In this document: piece by piece, positions 1 to 13,600 of the stretch
How positions within the stretch are numbered: the stretch's first letter is position 1
Layout: every line of letters starts with the position of its first letter
Origin: Lepisosteus oculatus
Taxonomy: Eukaryota > Chordata > Actinopteri > Semionotiformes > Lepisosteidae
Length of the DNA: 64,000 bases
Direction: 5' to 3'
NCBI RefSeq assembly: GCF_040954835.1
Contig: NC_090711.1
Coordinates: 3,417,501 to 3,481,500, forward strand
The notes under the pieces: model-generated
Database searches by the model: none
Told to the model about the DNA's origin: nothing
Seen by the model: only the letters and a program-made list of their open reading frames with translations
Program-made: the position numbers and the translations under genes

Positions 1-124
1 TTTAATGCGTTAAAAATAACTGAAATATTCTCAATGATGAACATAGAAGGGAATATTAAAATATGCGGTCTGTGAAATTGTAGATGATCGGTATATTTCT
101 CATGTGTTATTTTGTTTTAAAGAC

Positions 125-448
125 TTAACAGTTACAAAGGACAGGAGGCCAGTCGGCCCATCCAGTCTGTTGGGTAGTTAGGGTCTCATCCAGCTGTCTT
201 GAACTAAACCGGGTTATCAACACCATGGCCATGAGCTTTTCCCGCACTCCTGCAACCTTTTCGGAGAAAAGGTGTCCCTTGTCCTCGGTTTTAAAAGCAC
301 TTCCTCGTAGTTTCCTCCTGTGCCCTGTGGTTTGAGTTTTACTGGTGATTCTGAAGACGTCCGCCGGCTTGACTCTCTCAGCGTCTGTAAGGATGTTGAA
401 CACTTGTACCAGAATTTTAAATTTCGATTTATTTACGTTACCTTCCAC
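125..448 (-). mobile_element. CR1/L2-type LINE ORF2 3'-end fragment
   Basis: Read on the minus strand this gives a 107-aa stretch with the order of motifs at the end of CR1/L2-like ORF2 proteins: a segment of the type L-V-Q-V-F-N-I-L, then T-G-H-R-R-K-L, then F-K-T-E-D-K-G-H-L-F-S-E-K-V. The same protein end recurs at about 25.0-25.2 kb (also minus) and, degraded, at about 11.7-11.9 kb. It is a truncated dead copy with no RT domain attached. Confidence 0.6.
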
Positions 449-2394
449 CTTCTCATTTAATTAACTGAACAGGGAGGGTACTTTAAAAAAAAAAAGAAGA
501 AGTGGGGCAATCTTGATGAGAAAACCAGAGTTTGTACAAGAATGACTTCTGAGAATTCTGGTTTTCTGGTTTTATTCTTCTGAAAGTACTGGAGATGGAT
601 TTTTAAAGAGCGTGGAAAGAGCTTGTATATTCTAAGACCTCAGAAGTTATTTCATCTGGTCTGGGCTGAAATACTGGTTTCATTTACAGTGCTGTGCTGA
701 AGATGCACTGCATCAATATATTTTATTCAAAACCAAGCAGTCTCCCAATACATGTCTTTTAATAAACCTTTATTTGCCACCAAATTATTATGCCAGTGAC
801 TAATCTTTCAATACCCTTTTTTTTCAAAATGTGGACATCGAGATGGTAAAATGCGTGCCACGTGGGTCAACAGAGATCTTGGATTATTCCCGGTTTGTTT
901 GCGCGTGGGGAGGGTGTTGAGAGTGGGTGCCGTCTAGCGTTTTGTTTTCATTCCCTGAATAAAGATCGGTGCTAGAATTAGAAGAGGAGGCTCAGGGGAC
1001 TTCGCCATGTGGACGATGTGGTTTTCCACAGTCTGGGTATTCGGAAGACGCGCCTGTGTCTGGAGACCACAGGACGCGCACGTGCTCTGCACGTCTGGGA
1101 GGCCCAGTGAAAATTCTGGTCAGTGCGTTGGGCGTCGTCGGCCATTTGTGCGTGGACGGAGTCTTCAGGAGCCGAACACGCCTCTCGGGCAGTCACGATG
1201 GTGGCCAGCTGGACGCCGGACACCGTGAAGAACCTCTAAAAGGGATAACCCTGCTGTAGCGTCTCTTTAGTTAATTTCCTTCTTGGTCAGTTTTCAGCCT
1301 CGCTTGGACACAAGAGATGATGCTTCTTCCCACTTTCCTGGTACAACAGCCCCCCTTCAAGCACGACATGAAGCCTTGAAGTCCTTCCCAGTGCACCTGA
1401 AGCCTTTTTGCCGAGCGTCGCGACTTGCTGTGAAAGCACTGGCTGTGTTTTTGAGATGTAACAAGCGCAAGGGGTCCCCAGAGGATCCTGAGCCTGACTG
1501 TGTAACGTGCTCCATGAGCTCACTGTTTATTCTAATGCAGGCTCTGTCTTAACTGTAATTCCAGGAACACACTATGGCTAAGGTGCACTTTAGTTTCTGA
1601 AGCGCCATTATAGCATGACTAATGGGCAGGTTTTTAGTGCTGGTTTCGCTTAAGAGCCACTCCTTCCATAATGGAAGCAAAAGATCAATCGGGTCCTTAT
1701 TTCCTGATTTGATTTTCCTTGGCTCTCAACCTCTGGTGTGACTTCAGAGACAGCTCTGCGCCGGGGTCCGTTAGGAGACGCAGGGAGCGGGGGAGGAGAT
1801 GCTGTGTAGTAGGTTTGAAGCTTCCCGGTGGGGAAGACACTGCCGCAGAGCAGTCTGCTTAATTCTCAGACGTTTTTAGCTGGGAAGAGCTGCCTTGGTG
1901 ACCGTGTTGCTGGGAGAGGTCCCGTTCGGCTGCACTGGGATCTGGGCGGTGATGGTGAAATCTTAGAGCACCGTGGGAGTTTAAAGTGCTCTGATGGGGC
2001 CGGGCAAGCCCTGAAGCATGGCCCGGTTAGCATGAATATTAGCGCTGTGCTCCAGGGAAAGAGGCCGTGCTGGCCTCTTTCACACGGAGAGAAAGCTGAG
2101 CTGGCAGTGGTGACCCCAGGAATCCAGGTTGTGCAGCTCTTGAACGGAACGAGAGAAAACACCGCCGGGTTTTTCTAGTAATTTACCATCTATAGGTCTG
2201 GAGAGATCAATGGCTGGGGGCACTCGAAGCTGCTGACAGCTAGCAGCTAACTGATCTCTTCATCGATTCTTCTGGTTTTTAATGCAGGACTCCAAATTAA
2301 AGCACTCACAGTATAAGGTGGCTTAGCAAGGCGTGTGCCTGGGAGCCTTGCAGTGGCTATGGTAGCAGAGGTTAGAGGGGAGGGGTGGGGCAGC

Positions 2395-2695
2395 GCACTG
2401 GCATGGCCGTTAGGGCAGCAGCCTCACAGCACTTGGGTCCTGGGTTCGATTGTGATGTGGAGTGCCTCCTGTGTGGAGCTCGCATGTTCTCCCAGCACTC
2501 AGCTGGGATTTTTTGCCAAGTGGTCCAGCTTTATTTCACCTTGGAAATGTATGCTGCGCTAGGATCACCTTGTCTCGTGTGCACCCTGCAAAAGACTGAC
2601 AGGATGTCTTGACTGCAGTCCCCTCTTGCTCCCTGCGCTTCTGGGATAGACTCTGGGTTGCCATGAGCCTTATCAAGTATTGGATGGATGCATTT
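2395..2695 (+). mobile_element. tRNA-derived SINE, diverged
   Basis: The head has the fish tRNA-SINE pattern: a region of the type gttagggcagcagcctcaca, then tcctgggttcgattgtgatg (B box), then gagctcgcatgttctcccag. After an interruption by non-matching sequence the body resumes (caccctgcaaaagactgaca, gggatagactctgggttgcc) and ends in a tggatggatg-like tail. A second copy of the family is at 31441-31714, also + strand. Confidence 0.65.
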
Positions 2696-4603
2696 GCTCG
2701 CTTCCTTTTTTTTGTCCCGGATGGGAAATGTGCTTTGTAGGCAGGTAAAGGTCAAAGACTTAACACGGCACCGTTAACGTGACATGATCCCATCGACAAA
2801 TAAGAAACACACATGTGTGATGAGCAAGAAACAAATGAATGTGTCAGTCAAGTACAATATCCAATCAGCTGTCCAAATTAAGCAGGTTAATGACTGTGGG
2901 GATAAAAGCTAACAGTTGTTGCAGTTGAATTGGTCTAAATTGACACCCAGATGGAAGAAGCTCACAGTGAGTATCGCGACCACCCTTTGAGCAGTGAGTG
3001 ATGACGTTGGCCTCCTGCAGTACTTGTTTGACGTAGATGTCTGACATCTGACATGAATCCTGGCCACTCTCCTGCTCAGTCTGTTTTCATGGCGGGTATG
3101 AACAAACCAGGCTTCCGCAGTGGGTGGCGGGACGGAACAGGTTCATCGTTGTGCTACATGCTGTTTCTGGACGTGATGGCGTTTGCTGTTGGTTTGTTAC
3201 TGAACGACGTCCTGTGTCTGTCGCAGCTGCTGTCTTGTTTGTGTGCAGGGCTGAAGTTGATGGAAAGCTGACAGATTTTATGTCTTGCTTCAGTTGTGTC
3301 TGCTTGTCTTGTGACCTTGTTTTTTTTTCTGTTTTGTTGGGAAACCTTTAAATCTCTGCAGTAGTCTCGGGGGGGAAAGACCACATTTCAGATAAAACTA
3401 CACTTTAACATCAGAGTTGGAGAGGTTTGGGTTCTGGGTGTTGCAGGACCTGTTTTCCAGTTATTTGTGCTTGGTTCCTGCATCTGCATTTACTCCTGCT
3501 AAAGGGTTCCCTGCAGCCGTGTCTCTCACCTCTTCTGTCACATGGGCTGCTGTGCCGATCGTCTGTTTCTCAGGGCTAACTTGCCTGTACACAGTAATGT
3601 AGTGCGATGTACATCGTCAGTAGAAACAGACTGGCCAAGAGGCACGGTCTAGAAAATGGTGATACTGTATATTGTTCTAGAGGCTACATGCTTGATTTTG
3701 CTTGTACATAATCATCTTTAAAAATGAATGTAAAATATGAATGAACAGCTGTAAAATGTGAATTGCCCTCTAACAGAGTGTCAACAAAAAGGAGAGTCAG
3801 GTTTTTTGGTTCCCCAATGTTTCTCTCTAAAACTAAAAAACCTGATTTGTCAGATGTTTAGAACTTGTCATTCATGGAGATACTCGTTGCATGATGTCTC
3901 TCAGGGGCAGTGCAGTTGTTTCCGCTTCTCAGTTAAAGCTCGTTTTTTGAATTCACATATTCAGTTTTATTTTTTATTTTTTTATTTGCAGTACAGGTTG
4001 CTTGTGATTCACTTAAAAAAGGACAATTTTGTAATTAATTGAAGGAATTTGGAAAATGTGTTTAGGGTGGGTTATTTAAATTGAAGGGAGTTTTTTCTCA
4101 AACTCACCCTGAAAAGACTGCAGGAAGTGTTCCATGACAGCCATTTCAGCTAAAAAAACTCTGCTGCTGTTGGTGTTGAAAAATTCCATACTCTAGAGAC
4201 AAAACAAGATTATATTTCTGCCTCACGTCCATTCCAATGCAAAACCTTTTTTTCTTCCCAAATGTGTCCACTGAAAATGACAAACATGTTTTTACTGCTT
4301 ATTGCACAATACCACAATTTCTTCTGCATGTCGTTAGATGTTCATATAAAAAACTGCTTGTGATCGTCCAGTAACCCGTGATATTATAGGTTTACATTCC
4401 AAATTGAAATCGCATTTGCTCATCAGTCCTATTATAGGTAATCTGGATTTTGTGCAGTGCTTATTCTTAACTCGCCTGTGGATAATTTGAAGTCCGTTCC
4501 CCTGTTATAATTTAATGTGCAGTACATGTAGAAGCTCCTGGGCTGTTCTGTGATCTGCTGATTGCTTACTGACGAGTCTTCACCTTTTTTGTATTTCAGC
4601 GAG

Positions 4604-7600
4604 ATGTCTCTATATCCTTCTCTTGAGGACCTGAAGGTCGACAAGGTCATGAAGGTAAAAGAGGCCTTCGGGTCTTGGCTCCTCGGCATCTAGTCTCGCG
4701 CGTCGGCTGTCTTCCCTCTAGGCGGGCCAGAACAATGGCTGTTCCGATTAAATCAGAACTTTGACCCTCCCTGCGGTCGCGATGGAAGCTGCCTGATTTT
4801 CGAACGCTTCTGGCTTCTACCCAGGCTGGGGCCGCCATCGGCTGGTGGGTCAAAGTCCTCGTTTAATCTGGACTTCTGTAAGCGTGCTGTTCTCGCTCTG
4901 ACTGATATTCAAATACCAGGACTGCTCAAGTGCCTTTTCCCCCTCAAGTTCCAGTTCAGCTGTACACCTCTACTACTGATGCCATTAGTACCTGTGTAAA
5001 GATAAGCCGGCGTGCGAGTCCTGCACACATCAGAAAATGTCCTCTGTAGCGTGGGAGAGTAGTTTTCGATTCTGGATTTATTAAGAGCTAAAAGACCGGG
5101 TGACTTGGGGAAGAAATTGCTTCGGTCAGGTAAGACCAGAGGCAGAGGAGAAACCAGGTGCCCCAGCATCCCTTAAGAACTGGGCTGTCTTTGCTCCAAG
5201 GAACACCAGCGATGACCGGCTTAACCAGCTGGTGTCCTGTTATCTTGAGGTTTACAGGAAGCTAGCCCCTGCGTTGTCATCTTCTGTCCACTCTCTGTTC
5301 GGCCTCTCGATCTCACCGTTTTCTCCTCCGTCTTCCTTCCTTCCTTCTCAGGCACAGGCAAGTTTTGCCGCGAAGACGTCCTCCCCAGCCATCACAGAGG
5401 GGGCTCCCGAGGAGATGCCTGCCGGCCTGGGGGCTCCGAGCTCAGGTTAGTCCCAGGATGTGTCCGGCCTCAGCAGCCTCCGTCACTGCAGGTCTATTGT
5501 AGGTTATTGTGACCTGTACTGTGGAAAAACCGAGATCTTTCCAATTTCTTCAATTTCTGTGTATGGTGTTGAAGAGCAAAAAAAAAAAAAGAAACATGGA
5601 TTGTAAGCTTTTTTTCCTCCTAATTATTTTATGCTTTAGCATCTGATACTATGCAAAAGCGAACTTGTTTTCAAGGTTTGTGTTTGCGCTATATGCAAAG
5701 CATGTGGAGGGTTCGTGTTCCATGAGCTTGTTAGTTCCTGGCCTGCGTCCGTCGATCACCAGCTGATAACTGGGAGATGGGAGAGAGAGTTTACAGGGAA
5801 GCTATGGTGGAGCAGCAGAAACCATAACTGAGACTGAAGCCTGAGTCCAGAAAGCGGTTCAAGAGCTATTGACTGGGTTAGGATAGGGTACAGAGTAGCA
5901 CATCTTTATACCCATTCATTTCTAGGTATTGACTGGCCCACTCTTTGTCTCTAGTGTTCCTTGTGCCTTACAAGCACAGTAATATCTGCCGCATTTCTGT
6001 GATTTCAGAAGGCAAGGGGTGGGGTTTGAACCTGTTCTCCTGGAAGCATCTGAGCCATTTCTGATGCACCCAGTCGGTACTGTAGCCTGGGGCGAGAGGG
6101 ACAGGAAGTGAGGACGGGGTGGGGGCGAGCCGTAGAAAGGGGGCCGAACGGGTTAACTGCGGTGCTATTGCTGGCCCGGCTTTCTTTCACGGAAGTACAG
6201 AGGCTGAAAGGCCTGGGCCTTTTGTTTTCCCCCTTTGGAGCTTGTTGATGGTTGCTACGGAAACTGCTGGCAGCCATAGCTGCTTGAGCCGTGGGAGTTG
6301 TGTGAGAGATGGAGGCAGAGAGGGCACTGTGTGCTGGTGCCTGGCGGAGCTGCTGCCGGGTGAGTGGACTGCTGTAATTTACTCCTGCAGGGGTGTTTGA
6401 CAATTTGGAGGAGCAGCGAGGAAGTTGTCTCGTCCTGATGTGTAACAGCCTTAACTCTTTGGTGCCATCAAAGCTCCTCATACTGTCTGTGAGGTCAGCT
6501 GGGTTATTCACATGAGGTTTTCAGCTGGGGATGACATAGTAAAGCTTTTGTTTTTTTTGCAAGACTTCCCTTGGCCTGGCCTCTCTCTGGTTTTGCAAAG
6601 GCCTGCTGCGCCTTCCTCAGGATTTGTAAATTGGTGTAACTGATGTGGTTGACTAATGGAACGGACACTGCCTTGTTTGTCACCCTTTCTGGAAGTGATA
6701 AATTGAAGGAATTAAAGAGACAGAGTTTTGACAAAGGAGTCCTTTACACCCCCCCCGCCCCACTAAAGTTTTGAAAAAAACATTAGTTTGGGCTGAAGCC
6801 CAGATTGTGTTTGGGTTAGTTCTAAATTCAGGAACATCACTTTCATTTTAACGGCCATGCCTTATTATAATAATAATAATGACAACAACAACCTTTATTT
6901 TTATATAGTGCCTTTAAAGGTGGCTGCTCAAAGCGCTTCACAGAACGTCACCAAAAAAAAGATAAAAAATAAACGATATATCCACAATGAAAATGCGCAC
7001 TAAGGGGAGATGGTAGATGGGGGTATGCTCTCTTGTCTCTCGTCCTTCCTCTAAAGGAAGGGCTCCCTTATCATCTGGCTCAGCCGGTAGTGAATCACTT
7101 CAGGAAAGTTCCTGCCTTGCAGACAAGACCTCTAGCATCTAAGGGGCATAGGCGTGGGAGTTTAAAAAAACAAAAACAAACAGATTTGCTCTAGTTTCCC
7201 TTAAAGCAAAAGGCATGTGCCTGTCCTGGGCAGAGCGAGTGGTTCTCTGTGGCAGCAGTCGGCACCTGCTTCCTGCAGGCTCTGTGTGTGTCGGCCCCGT
7301 CTTCCCAGGGAGGCCTGCAGCCTCGCGCTTTCCCCAGCAGGCGGGAAGGGAGGAGGAGGAGGAGGAGGAGCTGCTGCTACAAGAGAAACTTTGCCAAGGA
7401 GCGGTCTGGGAACGCCTGGAAACTATTACGCAAGTCCAGCCTCTTGCAAACACTGACACAACAAGCGTCCCTGTGTCGGACGCACCCACTCCACACACGC
7501 GAGAGTTTGGACGGCGTCCACGTCCTTGCTGCCCGGCGTCTAGCAGGCAGGCACCACCCCCGTCAGCCCCCCTGAGACCCCCAGCGGAACGGGTCGTTTG

Positions 7601-10600
7601 TAGATGTAGATAAACCCAAATGGGTGGGGGGGTCTAGGTCTTAAACTCGTGTCTGCACCCAGGGGGTGGTGGCGCAAATCCGATCCGGGGATCAAGCGAT
7701 GACTGCGGGGCATTATATAAATGTAAAGAAAAAAAAAAGAGCTGGTTTCCCATTTCCTCTTTATTTCAGCTCTGCTGTTATGTTTTACACAAACATAAAA
7801 CCCTCAATATGAGGCTGTTCATTTAGTTTAGTTTCTCAAGCGAACTGTGGGAAACCAACGTCTATTCTAAAGCCTTTTGACGATCTGATCATTTCCTGTT
7901 GCCGTTTTGATAAGAACACATGGATGAGAGTTTCTAACGAGGCTGTTCAGGCATTTCAGCTGCTTTCAGCTTGAGCCGTGTGGGTTGGGTGTTGGTTCTA
8001 GATTCTGGCAATCTTCCGTGTGCAAAGAGGGCCTCCAATTTTCCCTAAAGCTTAACTTCCTGCTCTGTCTTCTGCTGTTGTGTTATCCTGGGACGGGAAC
8101 CCTCTTCTTCCCATCGTTTGAAGATGTTAACAAGAAGAGGGGAAATTGTTGCTCTGGATCGGCTCAGCCAGTATCGACCGTCGCCCCAAGTGTAGGCTGA
8201 GCTTTGCAGTCTGGATGATACGAGTCTGATACTCTTGGGTTGTGTAACTGGGATTCTCCCAGTGGCCAAATGTAAGGGGCTTGTGGCCTTGCAGGGTAGG
8301 ATTGGTCAGCTGCTTCCCTGTGAGTTCCCAGGTCCTTCTGGGATTGCGACAGCATCCGATGCGTCACTCCTCCAGCTGGAATGTAACCCTTTCGGGAGGC
8401 GCTGCAGAGTTTGTGGCGTGTGAAAGGGTGAATGTCTCCGGCTGGTGGACTGAGTGGACGCTGCCTCATGCTTCAGTGTGGACACAGTGGCGTTTGCCGA
8501 GACACAGACACCAGGGCTGATTCATTCTGGAGTGGTTACATTTTACAATCGGACATTTTTTTTTATTTTTTAAAAGGGAAAAAATATTTTTTTTCTTTTT
8601 TTTTAAATGGAAATGGGTTTTTGTAAGTTGCTCCCAAATGGTGCCGTTCCAAACCTGGTCATTTTCACAGCATCACGCCGGGTTGGGAGAAACAAAACGA
8701 ACGAAGGAGCGTGACCTTGTGAGTAGCATGGTTCTGGTTCACTGATGGGGGTTTTCCTTCTCCTCTCTCAGTTCTGTATCCGGACCTGCAGGAGCTGGGC
8801 GAGTACATGGGGCTGAGACTGAACAGCGACGAGGTGCGGAATAACATGGCCCTGGTCCCGGCAGGGGACAACGTGAGTCCGAGCGTCGCTGAATCTCGGT
8901 GTCCGCCTTCCGTGCTGCACCTGTGCCCAGTCCCCTTCTTTACAAGCCCCTTCCTTAGTTTTATTTATTTTTTGTCTCGATAAACCGTCTGGAGGAGGTT
9001 TCTGTGAAACCCCTTCCGAGATGCTAGCCTCCCTTCGGCTCAGCCAGGGCTGCAGGAAGTCTTTACCGATGAAGGATGGGAGTTATGGGAATCAAACATT
9101 TTGAGCTAGCATTCTCTTTTTCCGTTGAGAAGGTGATCTTTAAAACCAGGAGGAAATAAAATCAGAGTTAACTTGCCAATAAACACTGTTGCAATGTTGA
9201 TCGGCGCACGTACCTCGGTACACGTTCTTTGACGGATGGCCGGGCCACACTCGGGAGTCACGCGCACTGTTACCGGACGGACAGACGCAGATAAGCAGAC
9301 ACAAAAATACACGCTTTGAGCTTTTCATCCACTGCACTGCGGCACCACATCGGCGGTCTGCTGCTGCTGCTGCTGCATTTCTGACTCATCTCTCCAGATC
9401 ACTAAAAGCCTGTCTGCCATGAGGCTAGAGCCAAGAGCTTCCTCAGCACGGAAGTGAAGCTGACAGGGGGGTAATCTGAATTCAAAGGAAATGAGGATGT
9501 TTTTATCTTTTCCACTTCCTCTGCCAACCTTTTCTTTGTGCTGTTACTGGCTGGGAAAAGGTGCTATATAGAGCCATTTGATAAAAAATTCCTATGATTC
9601 TCTAATGCAGCAACCCTGGTCTGCCTCCTGCCACTTTCCTCCTCTGCCCCAGCTAGCGGAGAACCAAGTAAGATTTTCTTGTCCGGTCCCGATAGCGAAC
9701 TGTTACTAGCTTTGATTTTTAGTAATTTTGCAGGTACAGCTGAAATAGGAATGTGTCCCTTCTGGTATGTGCTTTTTCTTTTCTGGTTGCATTTACAAGA
9801 ACAAATGGCATTCGTTTGGGTTTTGGTTGATTGTGTTAATGACTTTGCACCCTCCCAGGGTCTCTATCCAGTCCCGCACGAGGCACTTGCTCTTTGGAGA
9901 CACTACTTAATCTCACCAGTATGAGATGACATGTGGAGAACATGCCAGAGATGCCTCAAGTCAGAAATTGATCCCAGGACCCAAACACGCTGCAAGCTCT
10001 CGTTGCTGACCGCCACGCCGCTGGGCTGTGGACGTAGAAAATCGAAAAGATTCAAAATCTCTTTAGGAGGAGTGAAGAAATTAAATAAAATTGCGCGTTT
10101 TGACTGTAATGTTTTAGTTAATAGCAGAAGTTGTATACATATAAACACCATTCATTACAAAAAGATTTCTTTAACAAAATTCAGCTGATTCAACAAGCTT
10201 AACACATTATAAAACTCATAGCAATAATGCAGGTCAAGATGGCTGGGGGTATGTGATTTGTATTAATTGTATAAAATAAAATAACACTGGGTAATTCTGG
10301 CCACACGGTGCCAGACATAAACGTGTGTCATAAGGCTTCAGGAATTCAAGGACATGACTGGATCCAGTGTTTACCAAAAATAGCTAAACTTCCCAAGCTA
10401 TTAATAAAATTGAGTAGCTGGTTATTTAATTTGACTGGGGATATTCAGTATCCGATTTTATTCTTAATTGCTTGAAGACGGTGGTCTTTTCCCAGCAGCC
10501 CCTGTTTCATGAATACTTCACTGATGTACTGAAACCTTTGTCAGTGTGGCCTCCACGCAACATCTGTGCAGCACATAGTCTGCTATCAGCTGTCCTATTA

Positions 10601-13600
10601 ACTGCTCTTGAGCCTTTAAGAGCAGATGTTAACCGCGCGCTGCACGGTACAGCAGGTTTACAATCCTGCCGTTTGTCTCTCACAACGTTCTGCATGACCT
10701 CAAGCAGACGGATCTCGGGTGTTATCAGCTACAGCACCAGGAACACCTGACAGCCAGTCACCCCTACAAGGAAAAATTCAACTGGCTAATTGCCAGCTGA
10801 TTATATATCAGTACGCCCCTAGTACTGGGTAGACGTGCTCCCAGAGCAGAGTGAAACAGATCTCCCTTAATCTGTTTACATTTGTTCCACATTTCTCATC
10901 TGTGGTCTGCTTCCTAAAGGCCTTTTCTTGTTGTTTTTCAGTCACAATATAGTGACCCTTCAGTCAGTTTCAAACAGATGCTCAAAACATTATTTTTTTT
11001 GTACTTCTCGCTAAGGCTTATCCGTTACCTTGGTGAATGCTTTTAAAGTTTGCTACATGCTTGAGATGGAAAGACTAATTATCACGACAGACGGATGACG
11101 TCACCGGTCTTCTCAAGCGCTTGCCGACGCTGCCGAGTTTCCATTCATTCTCCGTTTCTTCCTCTCTCTTCAGCAAGTGGCCACGGCGCCCTCGGCTATG
11201 GGCGGTATGGTGTGCCCCGTGACGGGCGGCGACGTGGGGGTGCGACGCGCCGAGATCAAGCAGGGCCTGAGGGAGGTCATCCTGTGTAAGGACCAGGATG
11301 GCAAAATGGGCCTGAGGCTGCGCTCCATCGACAACGTGAGTGGCGCCTCGGAGCTGGCTCTGGGAGGCTGTCCGGGTGGGAGGGAGGGAGAAGATGGGAG
11401 TGAGAGGCCTTCCTCCCACGCTCCCGGCACCGTGTGGAGCTGTGGGTAGTTTTGGTGCCAGCAGCATGAAATTCAGGCTTCCTGGGAGCATCAGGAGCTT
11501 GGGTGCCGTTGCTGAGGCCCAGCGTCGGGGGCTCTGATGGGACGAGCACTGTTCTTCAGTTCTGAAGCCCCAGCTGAGCTTTCCAAGGGAGTCCAGAGGG
11601 CAAAGACCAGTGATTACACTGGGGTAGGGGGGGAATGAAGAGCGACGGAGGGGAGAGGGGGCAGTTCAGCGCGCCGAGTGTCTCCTCGAGCATCTCGTCG
11701 TGTGGCCTCCTGAAGCCGACACCCAGCCTTCCTTCAACAACGTGGCCTGCCTGCCTGGTTTTCCGATTGGGGGAAAAACACATTTAAGTGTTGCCCCCCC
11801 TTAGTTTCAGCTTGTGTCCCCTGGCTTGTGCTGACTAAGGCAGGAAGTTCTTGCACCTGCTGGAGTGGCTCTTGACCATCCCGTTGGGATTCTTCCTTCC
11901 GGACCATGATTCCCAGTGCAGAGCTGCAGTAGGGTGACCTACTCTCCTTTAGTAGAGCCGGTGAAGTCATGTCTTGGTGCTCTGCCTGCCCTGCTGTGCA
12001 GTGAAGCTGCTGGTGTGCGATGGCTGCTCATCGCCCAGGTGGGGGCCGCACTGCAGTGGTGGATGAAGTTCATCACCCCTCTTGCACGCAAAGCACTCTG
12101 GAGCTGAAAAGTGTGCAAAGGATTCATTATCTTAAATCCTACAGTGACATTCTTAGTGTTGCTCCTCTCCTGCAGGGCGTGTTTATCCAGCTGGTCCAGG
12201 CCAACTCTCCTGCCGCGCTGGCTGGCCTGCGATTCGGAGACCAGGTCCTGCAGATCAACGGGCAGAACTGCGCAGGCTGGAGCCAAGACACGGCACACAA
12301 GATGCTGAAGGTCGCCGCCGAGGACAGGATTGAGCTCATCGTGCGAGACAGGTGGGCCATTAGAGGAGACTAGGTCTCCTGCGTACGATGTATATTCCGA
12401 GAGCAACTCAGAATAAATGGAAAACTTAAACGTCTTCTCGGAAGGATGTCTTGGGAGAGGTTTGTATTCTCTTCAGCTCCCCAACCTTTGTTTTCCCAGC
12501 CAGATGTTGGAATTGAGAGCCCAGAAATGCAATTCAGCTTGAAAAACAAGAGAACTAAAAACTCAGATGGTTCTGGTGGGAGGTAGGAGAGGAGAAAGAG
12601 GAGGCGTGTGCAGCTCGTTCAGAGCTGGTGACTAAGGCTGTCCTGGGCATGAATTGTTTGTAGGAGGTGTTCTATAACTGAGGCTGTGAGCACGTTTTTT
12701 AAACTTGTTCATACCAAGTGAGTCATTTTTTTTACCAAATAACAGTTGTAGTTTGACTCTGCGCCTCCCGCAGCGCATGAAATAGTCCCGTTTCCTCTTA
12801 TCACAGCCGGCTGACTGCTGGAGGGCAGTGGCTGTGACGGATCGCATGTGAGTCTGTCTGTCGGTCTCCCCCAGGCCTTTCCAGCGCACCATCACCATGC
12901 ACAAGGACAGCTCGGGGCACGTGGGCTTCATCTTCAAGAACGGCAAGGTCACCTCCATCGTGAAGGACAGCTCGGCCGCCCGCAACGGCCTCCTGACCGA
13001 GCACAACATCTGCGAGATCAACGGGCAGAACGTCATTGGGCTGAAGGTGAGGGACTGCCTCGTACGGCCACCCGGCTCCGCCCCATTCCTCAGTCCGCAC
13101 GCGGGGATGTCGAGATTTTAATTTCGAGAACAGAAAATTTGGGTTCGAGTCTTACGTCGAAGGTTATGAGAGAGGACAACACGGGGGCATGACAGCGGGC
13201 ACTTCAGTATCACAGCCCCGGGGTCTCGGGTTCGATTCCATCTATGCCCATCTAGTTTGCATGTCCTCCTTTTGTTCATATGGGTTTTCACTGGGTGCTG
13301 TGGTTTCGTTTCACTGGTCAAAGACATGGAGTAGTGTCCACTCTAATTCTGCCCTTCTAAAAGGGGATACAGACAGTCCTGGACTACTGTTGCAGAGGAG
13401 GCTGGTATTGGCTAGGCTTGGATTGTTCTTCAGTCTGAGTTGAGCCATATCGGGTAAACAAATCTGATGGCCTGTGTCTCATCATTAATGTTCTGAAGGA
13501 CAGGCATTTGATCCAGTATGCCTAAAGAAGGCAAAGAGGTGTTTCAGAGGGAGGTACTGTACAGCAGAGTGGGCTACTCACCTGTTTGACTCATATTTGC

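Larger units (their letters stand above)
1..4599. other. Upstream flank or 5' intron of SDCBP2, no coding exon seen
   Basis: No exon of a recognisable protein was found here. The stretch holds a CR1/L2-type LINE fragment near its left end, a tRNA-derived SINE at about 2395-2695, and a moderately CpG-rich patch at about 1000-1240 that I cannot assign. Possible AATAAA signals on the + strand lie at 761-766 and 958-963; they could end a gene to the left (in human, FKBP1A lies on this side in the same orientation), but nothing upstream in the window proves it. The first coding exon of SDCBP2 carries only 4 nt of 5'UTR, so a non-coding first exon must lie here or outside the window. Confidence 0.5.

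Noticed and set aside
7139..7613. Several overlapping frames of 79-132 aa
   Set aside because: They come from a GGA-rich simple repeat in an SDCBP2 intron and show no homology I can recognise.
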